A stretch of 13,324 bases of DNA from CAZULF01 sp964621215 (GCA_964621215.1 CAZULF010000061.1:1-13324), one strand, 5' to 3'; counted from the stretch's first letter, positions 1-8,266 are shown. The notes: generated by a model not told the origin, from the sequence alone. Numbers and translations are program-made.

Positions 1-3000
1 ATTCCGCTGGTTAAAAAAATAACTTCTTCTGAAAAAGAGGCTAACGATAATCCTAATACGCATTTCTATGTTAACCTAAAACGTCATAATTTAAGTCGTG
101 TATTAGAGTGGAATAAGCAAGTAGATATTTTAAATGATAAAAGCAAATCACTAACTGAGCGATTTGAGGCATATTCAGCATTAAAACCACTAGTGGGAGA
201 AGGAACGCAATTTAATAAATATTGTTTAGACAGAAAGGAAACTAAAAAGAAGGGGCTGTTGGAAGTATTGCCCGCATATGCAACCCCTGTGTTTGTTGAG
301 TTAAATACTATTTTTTCAGCTCAAAATAAAGCCGTGGGTAACCAAAATGTCCAACAAAAATGCCTGGCCGATGTAGAATGTCAACGCATCATTCAAACAT
401 ATCGCACAAATCTGCATGCGTGTTTAGATCAGCTACAAACTAGCGAAGCAAGCAACTCGCAATTTTTCATGAATACTATTAAATCCATTTATAGCGAAGA
501 GAAGAAGGCATCAGAGGCTATTTATGAAGAACTGGTCAGATTGTGGGGTATAGACAGTGAGCAAGTCCATCACTTTCAAGAGCAACAGGCCACCATTGCA
601 TTAAATACCCAGCAAGTTTTGTTTCAAATAAAGCAAAGAGACTTTGTTAAATCAATAGAAAGCCAATCCATCGAACAAAAGCGACAAGCTATTATTGATT
701 TTTATCCAAATGATACAACAGATATTGATTTGCCAGAATCTGCATTGCAAGAATACAATGACTTTAAATTATTAGAAAAAAACACCGTAGCTGTTGTTTA
801 TTTAGGAAAAGCACTTTACGCCGAAATTAATAGAAAATATCGGTTGAAACAAAATATTGCTGCTGAAATCAGTGAGTATCAAGGACTTCATCACGAGCAT
901 ATTGCCTTGCTATTGGCGCGAGAAGAGTTTCCATCGCCTCTATCTACGGAATCTTTAGCAGAAAAGAGTTTAGCCAATGATAACGAACAAATCAGTCACT
1001 TTATAACATTTAATCGTAAAGTAGATGCTGCTTTTGTGGCAGCTGACCAGGAACAGCCGATAGGGGATTTATATCAAGATGCGCAAAGTTTCTTTGAAGA
1101 ACATTGGGAAGTAGGCAGTAATAGTACGAATAGCGAATCCAAAACGCTTGAGCAGTTACAGAGAGACGATGGACTTAACAGATTGTTACGTCTGAAAGAG
1201 GTAAACGATTCAGTGAATGAACTCAAATTAACGAGTTTAATACAAATGAAATCTACCTTGATTCAACAATATCAAGCGGATTTGAGCGAAGGAAATGGTT
1301 ACAATCAAGCGTTAGCAATCCTTGCAGCAGGCTACTCTGAGGAAGCTCTGAAATTAGTTGAAAAATTTGGAGCGATAGATGAAAACGATAAGCACGAATT
1401 TTTAAAGTTTGTTTTACGTGATTTGTTTGAGCACTGCGTTGAGGTAGCCAAAGAACTCGTTGGGTTTTCGACATTACTTTATTCAGAATGGGCAAGCAAG
1501 CAGGATAATCCAGTTTATCAACGTAGGCTATATAGACTTCATGTATGGAATACTTTATTAATGCCAGTTTCAGTTGATAATGTATTGAATATTATTCCAG
1601 CATACCACTTCAATAATCTTGCCAACTGGCAAGAAAATTTTTGTCAGAATATTGAAACCATGGTGCCTGGCATCAGATCTTTTATGTCTAATGTCTTTGT
1701 GCCAAGGGTAAAACAGCTAGCCCTAAATGCAAGCAACCCACAGGAGTACTTTACTCGTGGGAACATTGGACATAGTTTACGGCATCTAGGAGCTCACCTT
1801 ACTCTGGGAAATGTCGTCAATAGTCTTGGAGGTATGACGACGCTATTGCAGCAGAGAGTGGTTTCTTTACCCAGTCATATCTGGCCGATAGTAAGGCATC
1901 CATTAACATCATCATGGAATGCAGCAGAACTATTATGCCTTAATAGAGGTGCTACTCTGTTATACTGGACAAGAGTTCTTAATCTTGGTGTATCCGCCTA
2001 TGCACAGGCTTATCAGTCCCCTATGGCGGATAGTCTTTCGTACCATCTGTCGCAGCATCTTGTACCTGTCGGGCAAGCAGCCCAGACAATGTATGGATTA
2101 TATAACGCGTATATTGAGAGCAGTTTGTTACATGTCTCAAGTCTGTTACATCTAGGAGGTACTCCCTTCTGGCTTTATGAATCCTTGCAGGGAAGAGGGC
2201 ATATGCCGCTTAGCTCTCAATACTATCGCGGCAAAGATTTATCAGGGACACTACTTAAATTAGCAGCGCTGACGTATTTGTGCACTTTACCTAAATCTTC
2301 AAAAAGCCAACTTTTGACCTATGGCATATTGTATTCAGCCAGTATAGCAACTATCGAAAGCGTGCTGCGACATACGGGCACTATTTTGCATACGTACCAA
2401 GAGCAAGCATTGCAAGCTGTGATTGCAAATGGTAGTTATTGGTTGTCTCAAGGGGACCTTTCAAAAGCAACTCTGCACTTTTTAAAGAACAATGGTTGTA
2501 TGCAAGGTGTAGCCCAAGGTCCGTACTTAGAAACCGATAGTAATACGATAAAGTTACTTAAATACTATCGTTTATTAATTAGAATATTAAATAAATTTTC
2601 TGATGGAGGTTTTGAGGAAGTTGTTGCAATGACATCACTCAGCAATGATAAAAAAATTAATACGACCGTTCAGCTTCCCTTAGCCGAATATCCTGATTTA
2701 TTATATTACCGATTCGCTAGTTTGGCATCTCTAAATCTTATGCGTTTTTGGGTGGAGTTTGAAAAAACGTACCCCCTATTTAAGGATAAATTGGATCATG
2801 AAAAGTGGAAGCCATTCAAAAAAAATATGGCACATTTATTTGTAAATGTTATAAGCAACTTGTTCAAAATTTTATCTAACATTTTAATAACAAAAGAACA
2901 TATATTTTTGATTGACTTTCTTAAATGGATGTATAGCTTCCAAGAGGTGTTCAGATTTAATTATACGAAGTTAGAAAAATACCAACTGGAAGATTTTTAT

Positions 3001-3990
3001 ATAAAAACCCTGTTGAGAATAGATTCCAAGACAGTTGACATAGCAAATACCATAGGTGAAATGCTTAAAGTGACTGAGAGTAATCGGTCAGATTTATTTT
3101 GGTATACTTTATTTCACATCGTTAATACAATGATAGCAAATGCGAGAGCGGAAAGAGACACGTTTACTTTATCACGTAATATTGAGTCACACCTATTGGA
3201 TGCCATGCTAGTTAACATTTCTTCCCACCTAAAAATGGGACTTACAAAAATCGTCTGGCGCTATGAATGTCCTTATTTAGATGCGCAGGCGGTATCCAGT
3301 TTGCTTAATGACACGTCTATATTATTTGAACTGTTAGCATTAACTGTACGTGGCGATGCTTCTGCAATAATGCGAGAAGCAGTGCAATACCATTGCCAAC
3401 ATCGCGAGTTACTTTCTTTGTTATATGCTACACGCGTAGAAATATTGGGGGTTACTCCGCTATGTATTGATAAATTGATGGCTGATATTTTTGAGGCATC
3501 GAAGCCTAGATCTTATAATGCATTGGTTTTGAGATATGTCAAAAGCGCCGCTGCTAAAGGGTGTGTAAAATCACAAAATATACTGATCCATCAGGATGCA
3601 GCATTTTTAACTTCGCGAGAATGGCTGGTCTTGGGATATATTTTCACGGAGCAACGTAAACTGCATTTAGCAAAAATCTGTTATGATCGCGTTAACTTCT
3701 CCGATTTTACTGTTTCGCAACGTCCTGGGGCGGTATCAACCACAGAAGAAGGTGATTACATTCTATTTTCAAAAGAGACGCTGTCTAATCAGAAAGAGCA
3801 AGCGTTAGAAAAATATAAAGCAAGTCTTAAAATAAATCCGCATGATTTTGTTGCTAACCGTCGTCATCATTGTATTATGCACCGTCTACCGGTAGTAAAT
3901 GAATTTTCTTTCTTTGTAGAAAGACAGCGAAGAGGAGTCTCCGTCAACAACAGTCAGTCGTCTGGACCAAATAATGCAATTTCTCCTTGA
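1..3990 (+). CDS. Giant protein of unknown function, 5'-partial, with TPR-like C-terminal repeats
   Basis: I do not recognise the family. The frame is open from the first base, so the start lies outside the window; the in-frame GTG at 193 has no ribosome binding site and is not a convincing start. At least 1329 residues are present. The protein looks largely alpha-helical and hydrophilic, with Gln/Glu/Lys-rich helices over the first 450 residues and a more hydrophobic stretch at about 590-800, for example LLKLAALTYLCTL near 750. No clear transmembrane domain or catalytic motif is evident. TPR-like helices appear near 811-835 (GSYWLSQGDLSKATLHFLKN) and near 1269-1285 (ALEKYKASLKINPHDF), and a Sel1-like segment lies near 1175-1195 (KSAAAKGCVKSQNILI), so the C-terminal half may be a solenoid that binds other proteins. 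Large orphan proteins like this are often secreted effectors in Legionellales, but no secretion signal can be judged here. Coding status is certain; function is unknown. Confidence 0.93.
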   Translation: MPLVKKITSSEKEANDNPNTHFYVNLKRHNLSRVLEWNKQVDILNDKSKSLTERFEAYSALKPLVGEGTQFNKYCLDRKETKKKGLLEVLPAYATPVFVELNTIFSAQNKAVGNQNVQQKCLADVECQRIIQTYRTNLHACLDQLQTSEASNSQFFMNTIKSIYSEEKKASEAIYEELVRLWGIDSEQVHHFQEQQATIALNTQQVLFQIKQRDFVKSIESQSIEQKRQAIIDFYPNDTTDIDLPESALQEYNDFKLLEKNTVAVVYLGKALYAEINRKYRLKQNIAAEISEYQGLHHEHIALLLAREEFPSPLSTESLAEKSLANDNEQISHFITFNRKVDAAFVAADQEQPIGDLYQDAQSFFEEHWEVGSNSTNSESKTLEQLQRDDGLNRLLRLKEVNDSVNELKLTSLIQMKSTLIQQYQADLSEGNGYNQALAILAAGYSEEALKLVEKFGAIDENDKHEFLKFVLRDLFEHCVEVAKELVGFSTLLYSEWASKQDNPVYQRRLYRLHVWNTLLMPVSVDNVLNIIPAYHFNNLANWQENFCQNIETMVPGIRSFMSNVFVPRVKQLALNASNPQEYFTRGNIGHSLRHLGAHLTLGNVVNSLGGMTTLLQQRVVSLPSHIWPIVRHPLTSSWNAAELLCLNRGATLLYWTRVLNLGVSAYAQAYQSPMADSLSYHLSQHLVPVGQAAQTMYGLYNAYIESSLLHVSSLLHLGGTPFWLYESLQGRGHMPLSSQYYRGKDLSGTLLKLAALTYLCTLPKSSKSQLLTYGILYSASIATIESVLRHTGTILHTYQEQALQAVIANGSYWLSQGDLSKATLHFLKNNGCMQGVAQGPYLETDSNTIKLLKYYRLLIRILNKFSDGGFEEVVAMTSLSNDKKINTTVQLPLAEYPDLLYYRFASLASLNLMRFWVEFEKTYPLFKDKLDHEKWKPFKKNMAHLFVNVISNLFKILSNILITKEHIFLIDFLKWMYSFQEVFRFNYTKLEKYQLEDFYIKTLLRIDSKTVDIANTIGEMLKVTESNRSDLFWYTLFHIVNTMIANARAERDTFTLSRNIESHLLDAMLVNISSHLKMGLTKIVWRYECPYLDAQAVSSLLNDTSILFELLALTVRGDASAIMREAVQYHCQHRELLSLLYATRVEILGVTPLCIDKLMADIFEASKPRSYNALVLRYVKSAAAKGCVKSQNILIHQDAAFLTSREWLVLGYIFTEQRKLHLAKICYDRVNFSDFTVSQRPGAVSTTEEGDYILFSKETLSNQKEQALEKYKASLKINPHDFVANRRHHCIMHRLPVVNEFSFFVERQRRGVSVNNSQSSGPNNAISP

Positions 3991-4074
3991 TACATGCAGC
4001 TTGAGGTCTATTTATAGCCTAAACTAAAGCAGTTAGTGGCTATATCAAAACAACTGATTCAACAAAAAAGGACT

Positions 4075-4093
4075 GCCGCGGGCGAGCCGCGGC
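4075..4093. repeat. GC-rich 19-nt palindrome (7-bp stem, 5-nt loop)
   Basis: GCCGCGG, loop GCGAG, CCGCGGC. The hairpin lies between the giant gene and the LprI-like gene in otherwise AT-rich DNA. It has no T-run on either side, so it is not a standard intrinsic terminator. It shares the core CCGCGG-NNNAG-CCGCGG and the 7-5-7 geometry with the right-hand hairpin of the element at 12976-13051, which suggests one dispersed repeat family. The rest of the 224-bp gap (3991-4214) holds no gene that I can see. Confidence 0.7.
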
Positions 4094-4214
4094 ATATCGT
4101 GAGTTGGAAAATAAGGCCCATATCTTCTGTATTAACATTATGTTATTTTTTATAGATCATAGATGGACGAGAATTTGGTAATAGCATCATTTAACATACG
4201 GCGGGCATCACCAG

Positions 4215-5336
4215 ATGAAATTTACGCTAATAAAAATTACTATAGCGACTCTCATTTTTTGGCTAAGCACAACCATATTGGCTGACACAACTCAAGATGA
4301 AGTCGATGAGCTGTGTAAAAATGCCATTCCTATTGTTTTTCCTGAGCAAGACAAACCAACAGATGAAGATAGAAAAGTATTGAAGGGTTGTGATCCAATG
4401 GAGTTTTATTATGGTGGTGGCAGTTCCGAAACACGTTGTCCTTTGTATGGAGATATTTATGAAGTTGATCAAGATTATAATCGAGCAAGAAAAACTGCGC
4501 TTTTATATGAGAATGATTTATATGAATGGGATAAAATTATACTAATCATGTTATATGCCAATGGCTATGGTGTGCAGAAAAATATAGACTTGGCTATAGC
4601 ATTGACGTGCCAATTACAAGTAAAACCTGAGGAAATAAAAAATCGAATTGAACATTTAGAAGCTTTAAAAAATAACAAATCAAATAGCATGACAGATTTT
4701 GATTTTTTTGAAGATACCCTCGATAGAGGAATCGTGGCGAATTATTATAGAAGTGGAGTCTACTATCCTATAAATACTAGATTGCAAGAGCTAAGAAAAA
4801 CTTGGTCTGAAAAAGAAAATAAAAAATATGTAGCTTTGATGGAAGCAGCGTCCAATTTTTTCCAATTAAACGCGGTTTATGAGACGCAACATGCTGGTCA
4901 TGCCAATGATCATACTCAAGAATGGCAAGAGGCATGGCAAGATGCAGGATTATTTCTTTCGATCGTGAAATTTGAAAAGCAACGGTTTTCCATTTTTACA
5001 CATGAGGATTTTTTAAAATATGATAAAGAAATGAATGAGCTTTATCGGGAGTTAATTAAAAAACTTACCCAAGCGAATCAAAAAGAAGAGTATTATGTTA
5101 GATTTTATAGCATAACAGTTGATGAAGATCTAAAAGAATCTGTAGAAAACACCCAAAAAGCATGGTTGGCTTACCGCAAAGCCTGGGTTAAATTCGCTGC
5201 TGTGCGGTATCCGTTAATGAGCCCCGATAGTGTGAAAACTTGGCTGACAAAAAAACGAATTAAAGACCAGCAAGAAAATTTAGAAATGCTCTACTGCTGG
5301 GACGATGATGAAACTTGTCCATGGCCAGAATTATAA
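4215..5336 (+). CDS. Secreted LprI/DUF1311-family protein with Sel1-like segment
   Basis: 373 residues. An N-terminal signal peptide (about 1-23, KITIATLIFWLSTTILA then D) sends it to the periplasm or outside. Residues 107-135 (MLYANGYGVQKNIDLAIAL) resemble a Sel1 repeat. Residues about 269-331 match the LprI/DUF1311 pattern: a MNELYRELIKKL helix followed by QKAWLAYRKAW. Named members of this family inhibit lysozyme, but most are uncharacterised, so function is not assigned. The usual cysteine after the YR helix is replaced here by Trp. Six cysteines (34, 59, 75, 132, 361, 368) could form three disulfides, which fits an oxidising compartment. The C terminus is acidic and Trp-rich (CWDDDETCPW). 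The ATG is preceded by no strong Shine-Dalgarno; it is chosen because it gives a complete signal peptide. The gene appears to be transcribed alone. Confidence 0.88.
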   Translation: MKFTLIKITIATLIFWLSTTILADTTQDEVDELCKNAIPIVFPEQDKPTDEDRKVLKGCDPMEFYYGGGSSETRCPLYGDIYEVDQDYNRARKTALLYENDLYEWDKIILIMLYANGYGVQKNIDLAIALTCQLQVKPEEIKNRIEHLEALKNNKSNSMTDFDFFEDTLDRGIVANYYRSGVYYPINTRLQELRKTWSEKENKKYVALMEAASNFFQLNAVYETQHAGHANDHTQEWQEAWQDAGLFLSIVKFEKQRFSIFTHEDFLKYDKEMNELYRELIKKLTQANQKEEYYVRFYSITVDEDLKESVENTQKAWLAYRKAWVKFAAVRYPLMSPDSVKTWLTKKRIKDQQENLEMLYCWDDDETCPWPEL

Positions 5337-5352
5337 CGGCTGTGTCTAAGGA

Positions 5353-5454
5353 GTGGATGGACTTGATGTTTCAGTTTCAGGTGCAATATGGAAGGTTGAT
5401 GAAGAACAACGCGATGGAGATAGTTATTGTTTCGAAGATGATACCTCTTCATAA
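5353..5454 (+). pseudogene. Possible decayed C-terminal remnant, 33 codons
   Basis: This short open stretch begins after an in-frame TAA at 5347-5349 and ends at TAA 5452-5454. Its translation (VDGLDVSVSGAIWKVDEEQ, then RDGDSYCFEDDTSS) is acidic and protein-like. Its end, YCFEDD, resembles the end of the upstream LprI-like protein, YCWDDD. It may be the tail of a degenerated tandem paralogue. A second overlapping frame, ATG 5357 to TGA 5488 (43 codons), follows AAGGAG too closely (3 nt) to be convincing. The similarity is short, so confidence is low. Confidence 0.25.
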
Positions 5455-5505
5455 GATTGCTGTGCTCGGAATGATGAGAGGACTGTGAAAAGTTACTAAT
5501 AATAC

Positions 5506-5542
5506 ACGCGGTAATGAGGAGTCCCGCATTACGCCGCGTTTT
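5506..5542 (+). terminator. Terminator-like hairpin after the LprI-like gene
   Basis: ACGCGG-TAATG pairs with CATTA-CG-CCGCGT, with a 2-nt bulge and a 10-nt loop, followed directly by TTTT. It sits about 170 bp past the stop of the LprI-like gene, in the gap between two convergent genes. The T-run is short and the distance long, so it could instead be a palindromic repeat. Confidence 0.4.
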
Positions 5543-5563
5543 AGAACTGCTACAATAATAAAT

Positions 5564-5594
5564 GCCTGAGCGCGGCTAATGACGGGCTACAGGC
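5564..5594 (-). terminator. Weak hairpin after the 393-residue gene
   Basis: GCCTGAGC pairs with GCT-A-CAGGC around a 14-nt loop. On the minus strand it is followed by ATTTATTATT. It lies just past the stop of the minus-strand gene ending at 5611 and could end the lipoprotein operon. The stem is imperfect and the T-run is interrupted, so this is tentative. Confidence 0.25.
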
Positions 5595-5610
5595 TTAACT
5601 CTTTGTTTTA

Positions 5611-6792
5611 CTATGGTTTTTTATAAAAATTCGTGGGGGATGCATCAGCTCCCACTGCTGGAGCTTCAGCATCACTTGAATGAGTGAAGAATTTTTGCGT
5701 AGAACCGGCTGAAGAGGATGATACTAATGTGGTTAGTAATTTCTGGTAACACTGCTCAAAAGTATTTTGCATTTCTTGTTTTGACATATAGTTTAACAAA
5801 TGATTTCTGGGAAGTGAAAAAATATGTACTGAAAATGAAGGCGAGTTCCCATAAAATTCAACGCGATGACGAAATTTTAAACTATTCAAAAATGGGTATA
5901 ATTCTTGCAAATCTTTCTGTTTTTCGAGAGTATTTGGGATCGTCAATGTGGCATAAATATCAGCTTCATCTGTAATTGACGGAGATGAGAGCTCAAATTT
6001 TTTTTGAATGAAGAGCGTTAATTCAGACAGCAGTTCCATCGCCGGCCCTATATGGCAAGGATATGGGTAGCCAATGTCATCACATAAAAGTATATGTTTT
6101 TCCATTAAACTAAAAAACTCTTCAACTAAGTCTTGCTCTTGAGTAAATTTCGGATGACGTGCACGCAAAATACATCGCCCGTTTTTCTCAAATGTATGTA
6201 GGTTTCTCATCAGATCCGTTAATATTTTATAAATAGGATAATCGTTCCAAAAATAAGGATTATTGTGCTCACTTGATTTTACAGTCGCATCGGTATTGGT
6301 TAACCGCAATTGTACACCATAATTTGCGTCGCTTCCTGTATGGATTTCGGCTTTAGCGTCGAATAAGCGAGAGAATCTGTTAATAAGAATGGCTAACGGG
6401 CTTAATTGTTGTATCAAGATGCGATTTTCTTCCTCTATTTCTTTTCGTTTTTTTTCGCTTAGCTTGTTTTTTTCAGCATTGAAATACGCGGAAAAACCCG
6501 TTAATGGCTCTAGCTGTTCTTTTATTAATACTGTTTTTGTACTTAATTTCCATGCGCACCATGAACGATGAGTAACTGCTTCACTGTTTAACGAAGGTAT
6601 CTCTTTTTGAAGATATCCTATCAATGCCACTAATTCAGTTCCTTCTAGCCGCGAGATTTCCTGTTCTTCTTCTGAGGCAGGAGTAATAAATAACGCGTAA
6701 CCGTCGGTAGACGGTTTAATACCAATGTTCAGTCCAATATCAGTAATATTTTCTTTTAATTTTTTCATGGAATTGATGATTGCAATTGTCAT
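5611..6792 (-). CDS. Hypothetical protein, 393 residues, last gene of lipoprotein operon
   Basis: I do not recognise this protein. It has no signal peptide and no membrane segment, so it is probably cytoplasmic or a substrate of a specialised secretion system. Residues about 106-130 are a charged Lys/Glu-rich helix (EKNKLSEKKRKEIEEENR), a likely short coiled coil. The central part is mixed with many aromatics (NNPYFWNDYPIYKIL). The C-terminal 35 residues are Ser/Ala-rich low complexity, probably disordered. The ATG at 6792 is preferred over an in-frame GTG at 6798 because the strong GAGGAG site at 6801-6806 is 8 nt from the ATG but only 2 nt from the GTG. The gene begins 34 nt after the stop of the 213-residue lipoprotein and probably shares its transcript. 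Confidence 0.85.
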   Translation of the reverse strand: MTIAIINSMKKLKENITDIGLNIGIKPSTDGYALFITPASEEEQEISRLEGTELVALIGYLQKEIPSLNSEAVTHRSWCAWKLSTKTVLIKEQLEPLTGFSAYFNAEKNKLSEKKRKEIEEENRILIQQLSPLAILINRFSRLFDAKAEIHTGSDANYGVQLRLTNTDATVKSSEHNNPYFWNDYPIYKILTDLMRNLHTFEKNGRCILRARHPKFTQEQDLVEEFFSLMEKHILLCDDIGYPYPCHIGPAMELLSELTLFIQKKFELSSPSITDEADIYATLTIPNTLEKQKDLQELYPFLNSLKFRHRVEFYGNSPSFSVHIFSLPRNHLLNYMSKQEMQNTFEQCYQKLLTTLVSSSSAGSTQKFFTHSSDAEAPAVGADASPTNFYKKP

Positions 6793-6800
6793 AATCACAT

Positions 6801-6806
6801 CTCCTC
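6801..6806 (-). promoter_or_regulatory. Shine-Dalgarno GAGGAG deciding the start at 6792
   Basis: On the minus strand GAGGAG is followed by 8 nt and then ATG. An ATG at 6800 reads straight into TGA, and the GTG at 6798 is too close, so translation should begin at 6792. Confidence 0.75.
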
Positions 6807-6826
6807 AAGTTTAAATAAAAAAACAC

Positions 6827-7468
6827 TTACCCACGCTTAGACCAATTCGCTATGTCCGCCATTATTTTATCCATTAATTGAGTCGACACATCAGTTTGTA
6901 GTCCTTTAAAGGATTTCATACCCAATGCTCCATTATGACTTTTCACTTGATAGCTACGAGTATAAGGTTTTTTACCACCTTGTTTTATCGTCATCTCGAC
7001 ATCTAACACAATTTGAATTTGATGAAATAGCGTTGCTGGTAAAACTTCAGTTTTCTTAAAGTAAACTGAAATCAATACATCTTGTGGTTTAGGCGTTTTA
7101 GCCGTTGTAGTTAATTGTGTATCAATGAAGGTGTGTTGTTCATTCAATACATTTTTAAGCGAGGTCATGAAAACAGCCTCTTGCGCCTTGCCATAATTAA
7201 ACACATAATCGCTGGGGTTGGCACTACGGAGGCCTTGATCAATGGAAGCAGAAATAACGAGGGCGGCAACGCTCGATGCATCTACATTGCGAGGAACTTC
7301 GCTCCCGATTTCTTTTCCAGGTTGCCAATATAAATACGCTTTATGAGGGACAGACTGTATGTTGCTATTACCATGATAGCTTAAAGGATTCATGACATCG
7401 TGCGTTGAACTGCATGCAACTAATGTTAATGTTAGTAAGGCTAAGATAAACAAAGATAATTTTTTCAT
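6827..7468 (-). CDS. Lipoprotein, 213 residues, function unknown
   Basis: The N terminus MKKLSLFILALLTLTLVAC is a lipoprotein signal peptide with lipobox LVAC and lipidated Cys19. Ser at +2 favours the outer membrane. The mature part is mostly soluble and ends in a long helix (TQLMDKIMADIANW). The layout of beta-like segments (VLISVYFKKTEVL, IQIVLDVEMTIKQ, YTRSYQVKS) before the final helix recalls small periplasmic lipoproteins such as YajG, but the likeness is only in general pattern. The start is set at 7468, not at an in-frame ATG 24 bases upstream at 7492: TAGGA at 7478-7482 stands 9 nt away and the lipoprotein signal begins exactly there. The gene follows the 60-residue lipoprotein by 27 nt in the slyB-led operon. 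Confidence 0.88.
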   Translation of the reverse strand: MKKLSLFILALLTLTLVACSSTHDVMNPLSYHGNSNIQSVPHKAYLYWQPGKEIGSEVPRNVDASSVAALVISASIDQGLRSANPSDYVFNYGKAQEAVFMTSLKNVLNEQHTFIDTQLTTTAKTPKPQDVLISVYFKKTEVLPATLFHQIQIVLDVEMTIKQGGKKPYTRSYQVKSHNGALGMKSFKGLQTDVSTQLMDKIMADIANWSKRG

Positions 7469-7477
7469 ACTAAAGTT

Positions 7478-7482
7478 TCCTA
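7478..7482 (-). promoter_or_regulatory. Shine-Dalgarno TAGGA deciding the start at 7468
   Basis: TAGGA stands 9 nt before the ATG of MKKLSLF on the minus strand. The alternative upstream ATG at 7492 would put eight extra residues before the signal peptide. Confidence 0.65.
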
Positions 7483-7495
7483 AAATAAACATTAG

Positions 7496-7678
7496 TTATT
7501 TCATACTTTCTTCGAATGATTGATCTACAATTAATTGTTTTTGTTCGGTTGATAAATGTTTCCAAGTACTTTCTGGCACTCCATGTATCATTTGTTCATG
7601 TGCACAAGCAGTTAACGATAGAACACATAGCCCTATCGTTAACAATGCAACTACTTTCCTTAGTTTACTTCTTTGCAT
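7496..7678 (-). CDS. Small lipoprotein, 60 residues
   Basis: A basic N terminus (MQRSKLRK) and a hydrophobic core end in lipobox LTAC with Cys25. Ala at +2 leaves outer-membrane sorting possible. The mature peptide is only 36 residues, and its helix (PESTWKHLSTEQKQLIVDQ) is hydrophilic. No family is recognised. The ATG lies inside the last codons of the slyB-like gene (14-bp overlap), with no strong Shine-Dalgarno of its own, so translational coupling to the upstream gene is likely. A complete lipobox in a 60-codon frame that fits tightly into an operon argues that it is a real gene. Confidence 0.8.
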   Translation of the reverse strand: MQRSKLRKVVALLTIGLCVLSLTACAHEQMIHGVPESTWKHLSTEQKQLIVDQSFEESMK

Positions 7679-8171
7679 TCTTAGTGCTCTTAGTTGGAGT
7701 ACTTACTGTGTCGTCAGGAATAATACGAACCATTTCGCCATAGATTACTAACACACGTTGGTTTACATTAAATTGAATATCCATCGCTTGTACGACAGAA
7801 ATGGTATGACCATTAGTAAGTTTAATAATATACTCATAACCTTCGCTACTATTGACGGCTTTGTCTACTACATATCCTGCAGCGCCACCAACTAATACTC
7901 CACCTACTGCCCCGACAACGTTAGTTGCCGCATGCGTGCCAATCATGGAACCGGCAGCACCACCGGCAGTTGCTCCAGCAAGAGTACCGATGCCACTAGC
8001 ATTATTAATTTTTACCACACGTTTGCTGATAATGGTACCGTGCAATACTTTACTCGCAACCCCAACATCATGACCGTAATAATTATTTGGTGAGAGGTTA
8101 CGTGAACAAGCAGTGAGCGTGAGTAAGGACACACACAATGCCACAGAAATAAGTCTTAATATATTCTTCAT
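7665..8171 (-). CDS. slyB: SlyB/Pcp-family outer membrane lipoprotein with glycine zipper
   Basis: 168 residues. The signal peptide ends in lipobox LTAC with Cys22 and Ser at +2, pointing to the outer membrane. Residues about 60-100 are a glycine-zipper segment (GTLAGATAGGAAGSMIG, then VVGAVGGVLVGGAAGYVVD), the 2TM glycine-zipper domain. The flanks match the order in Escherichia coli SlyB: HGTIISKRVVKI before the zipper, and YEYIIKLTNGHTISVVQ then NQRVLVIYGEMVRIIP after it. In E. coli, SlyB is PhoPQ-regulated and supports outer membrane integrity; whether that holds here is unknown. GGAG stands 5 nt before the ATG. It is the first gene of a four-gene minus-strand operon with its own strong promoter. 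Family assignment is firm; orthology to slyB itself is likely. Confidence 0.88.
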   Translation of the reverse strand: MKNILRLISVALCVSLLTLTACSRNLSPNNYYGHDVGVASKVLHGTIISKRVVKINNASGIGTLAGATAGGAAGSMIGTHAATNVVGAVGGVLVGGAAGYVVDKAVNSSEGYEYIIKLTNGHTISVVQAMDIQFNVNQRVLVIYGEMVRIIPDDTVSTPTKSTKNAKK

Positions 8172-8213
8172 GTTATCTCCTACTTTTTAGAGCCTGTTTA
8201 TACTAGCTGCACT

Positions 8214-8242
8214 TTTATATCCCAATCTAAAATGTTTGTCAA
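8214..8242 (-). promoter_or_regulatory. Near-consensus sigma-70 promoter for the slyB-led operon
   Basis: On the minus strand the -35 is TTGACA (8242-8237), the spacer is 17 nt and the -10 is TATAAA (8219-8214). The transcript would start near 8207, leaving a leader of about 35 nt with the GGAG site before ATG 8171. It is the best promoter visible in the window. Confidence 0.85.
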
Positions 8243-8266
8243 TTATTATACATTGGAAAAAACTGA

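Noticed and set aside
193..195. GTG as the start of the giant gene
   Set aside because: The frame is open from base 1 and no ribosome binding site precedes this GTG, so the gene most likely begins outside the window.
4075..4093. Intrinsic terminator for the giant gene
   Set aside because: The stem is strong but no T-run follows on either strand; it fits better as a repeat.
5718..5975. Open frame on the plus strand inside the 393-residue gene
   Set aside because: It lies wholly within a better supported minus-strand gene, has no ribosome site, and its product looks like a frame shadow.
6793..6800. GTG 6798 or ATG 6800 as start of the 393-residue protein
   Set aside because: GTG is 2 nt from GAGGAG, and ATG 6800 reads straight into TGA; ATG 6792 has 8-nt spacing.
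7852..8073. Pro/Ala/Thr-rich plus-strand open frame opposite the glycine zipper
   Set aside because: It is the antisense of the Gly/Ala-rich zipper codons; the composition is explained by the real gene.
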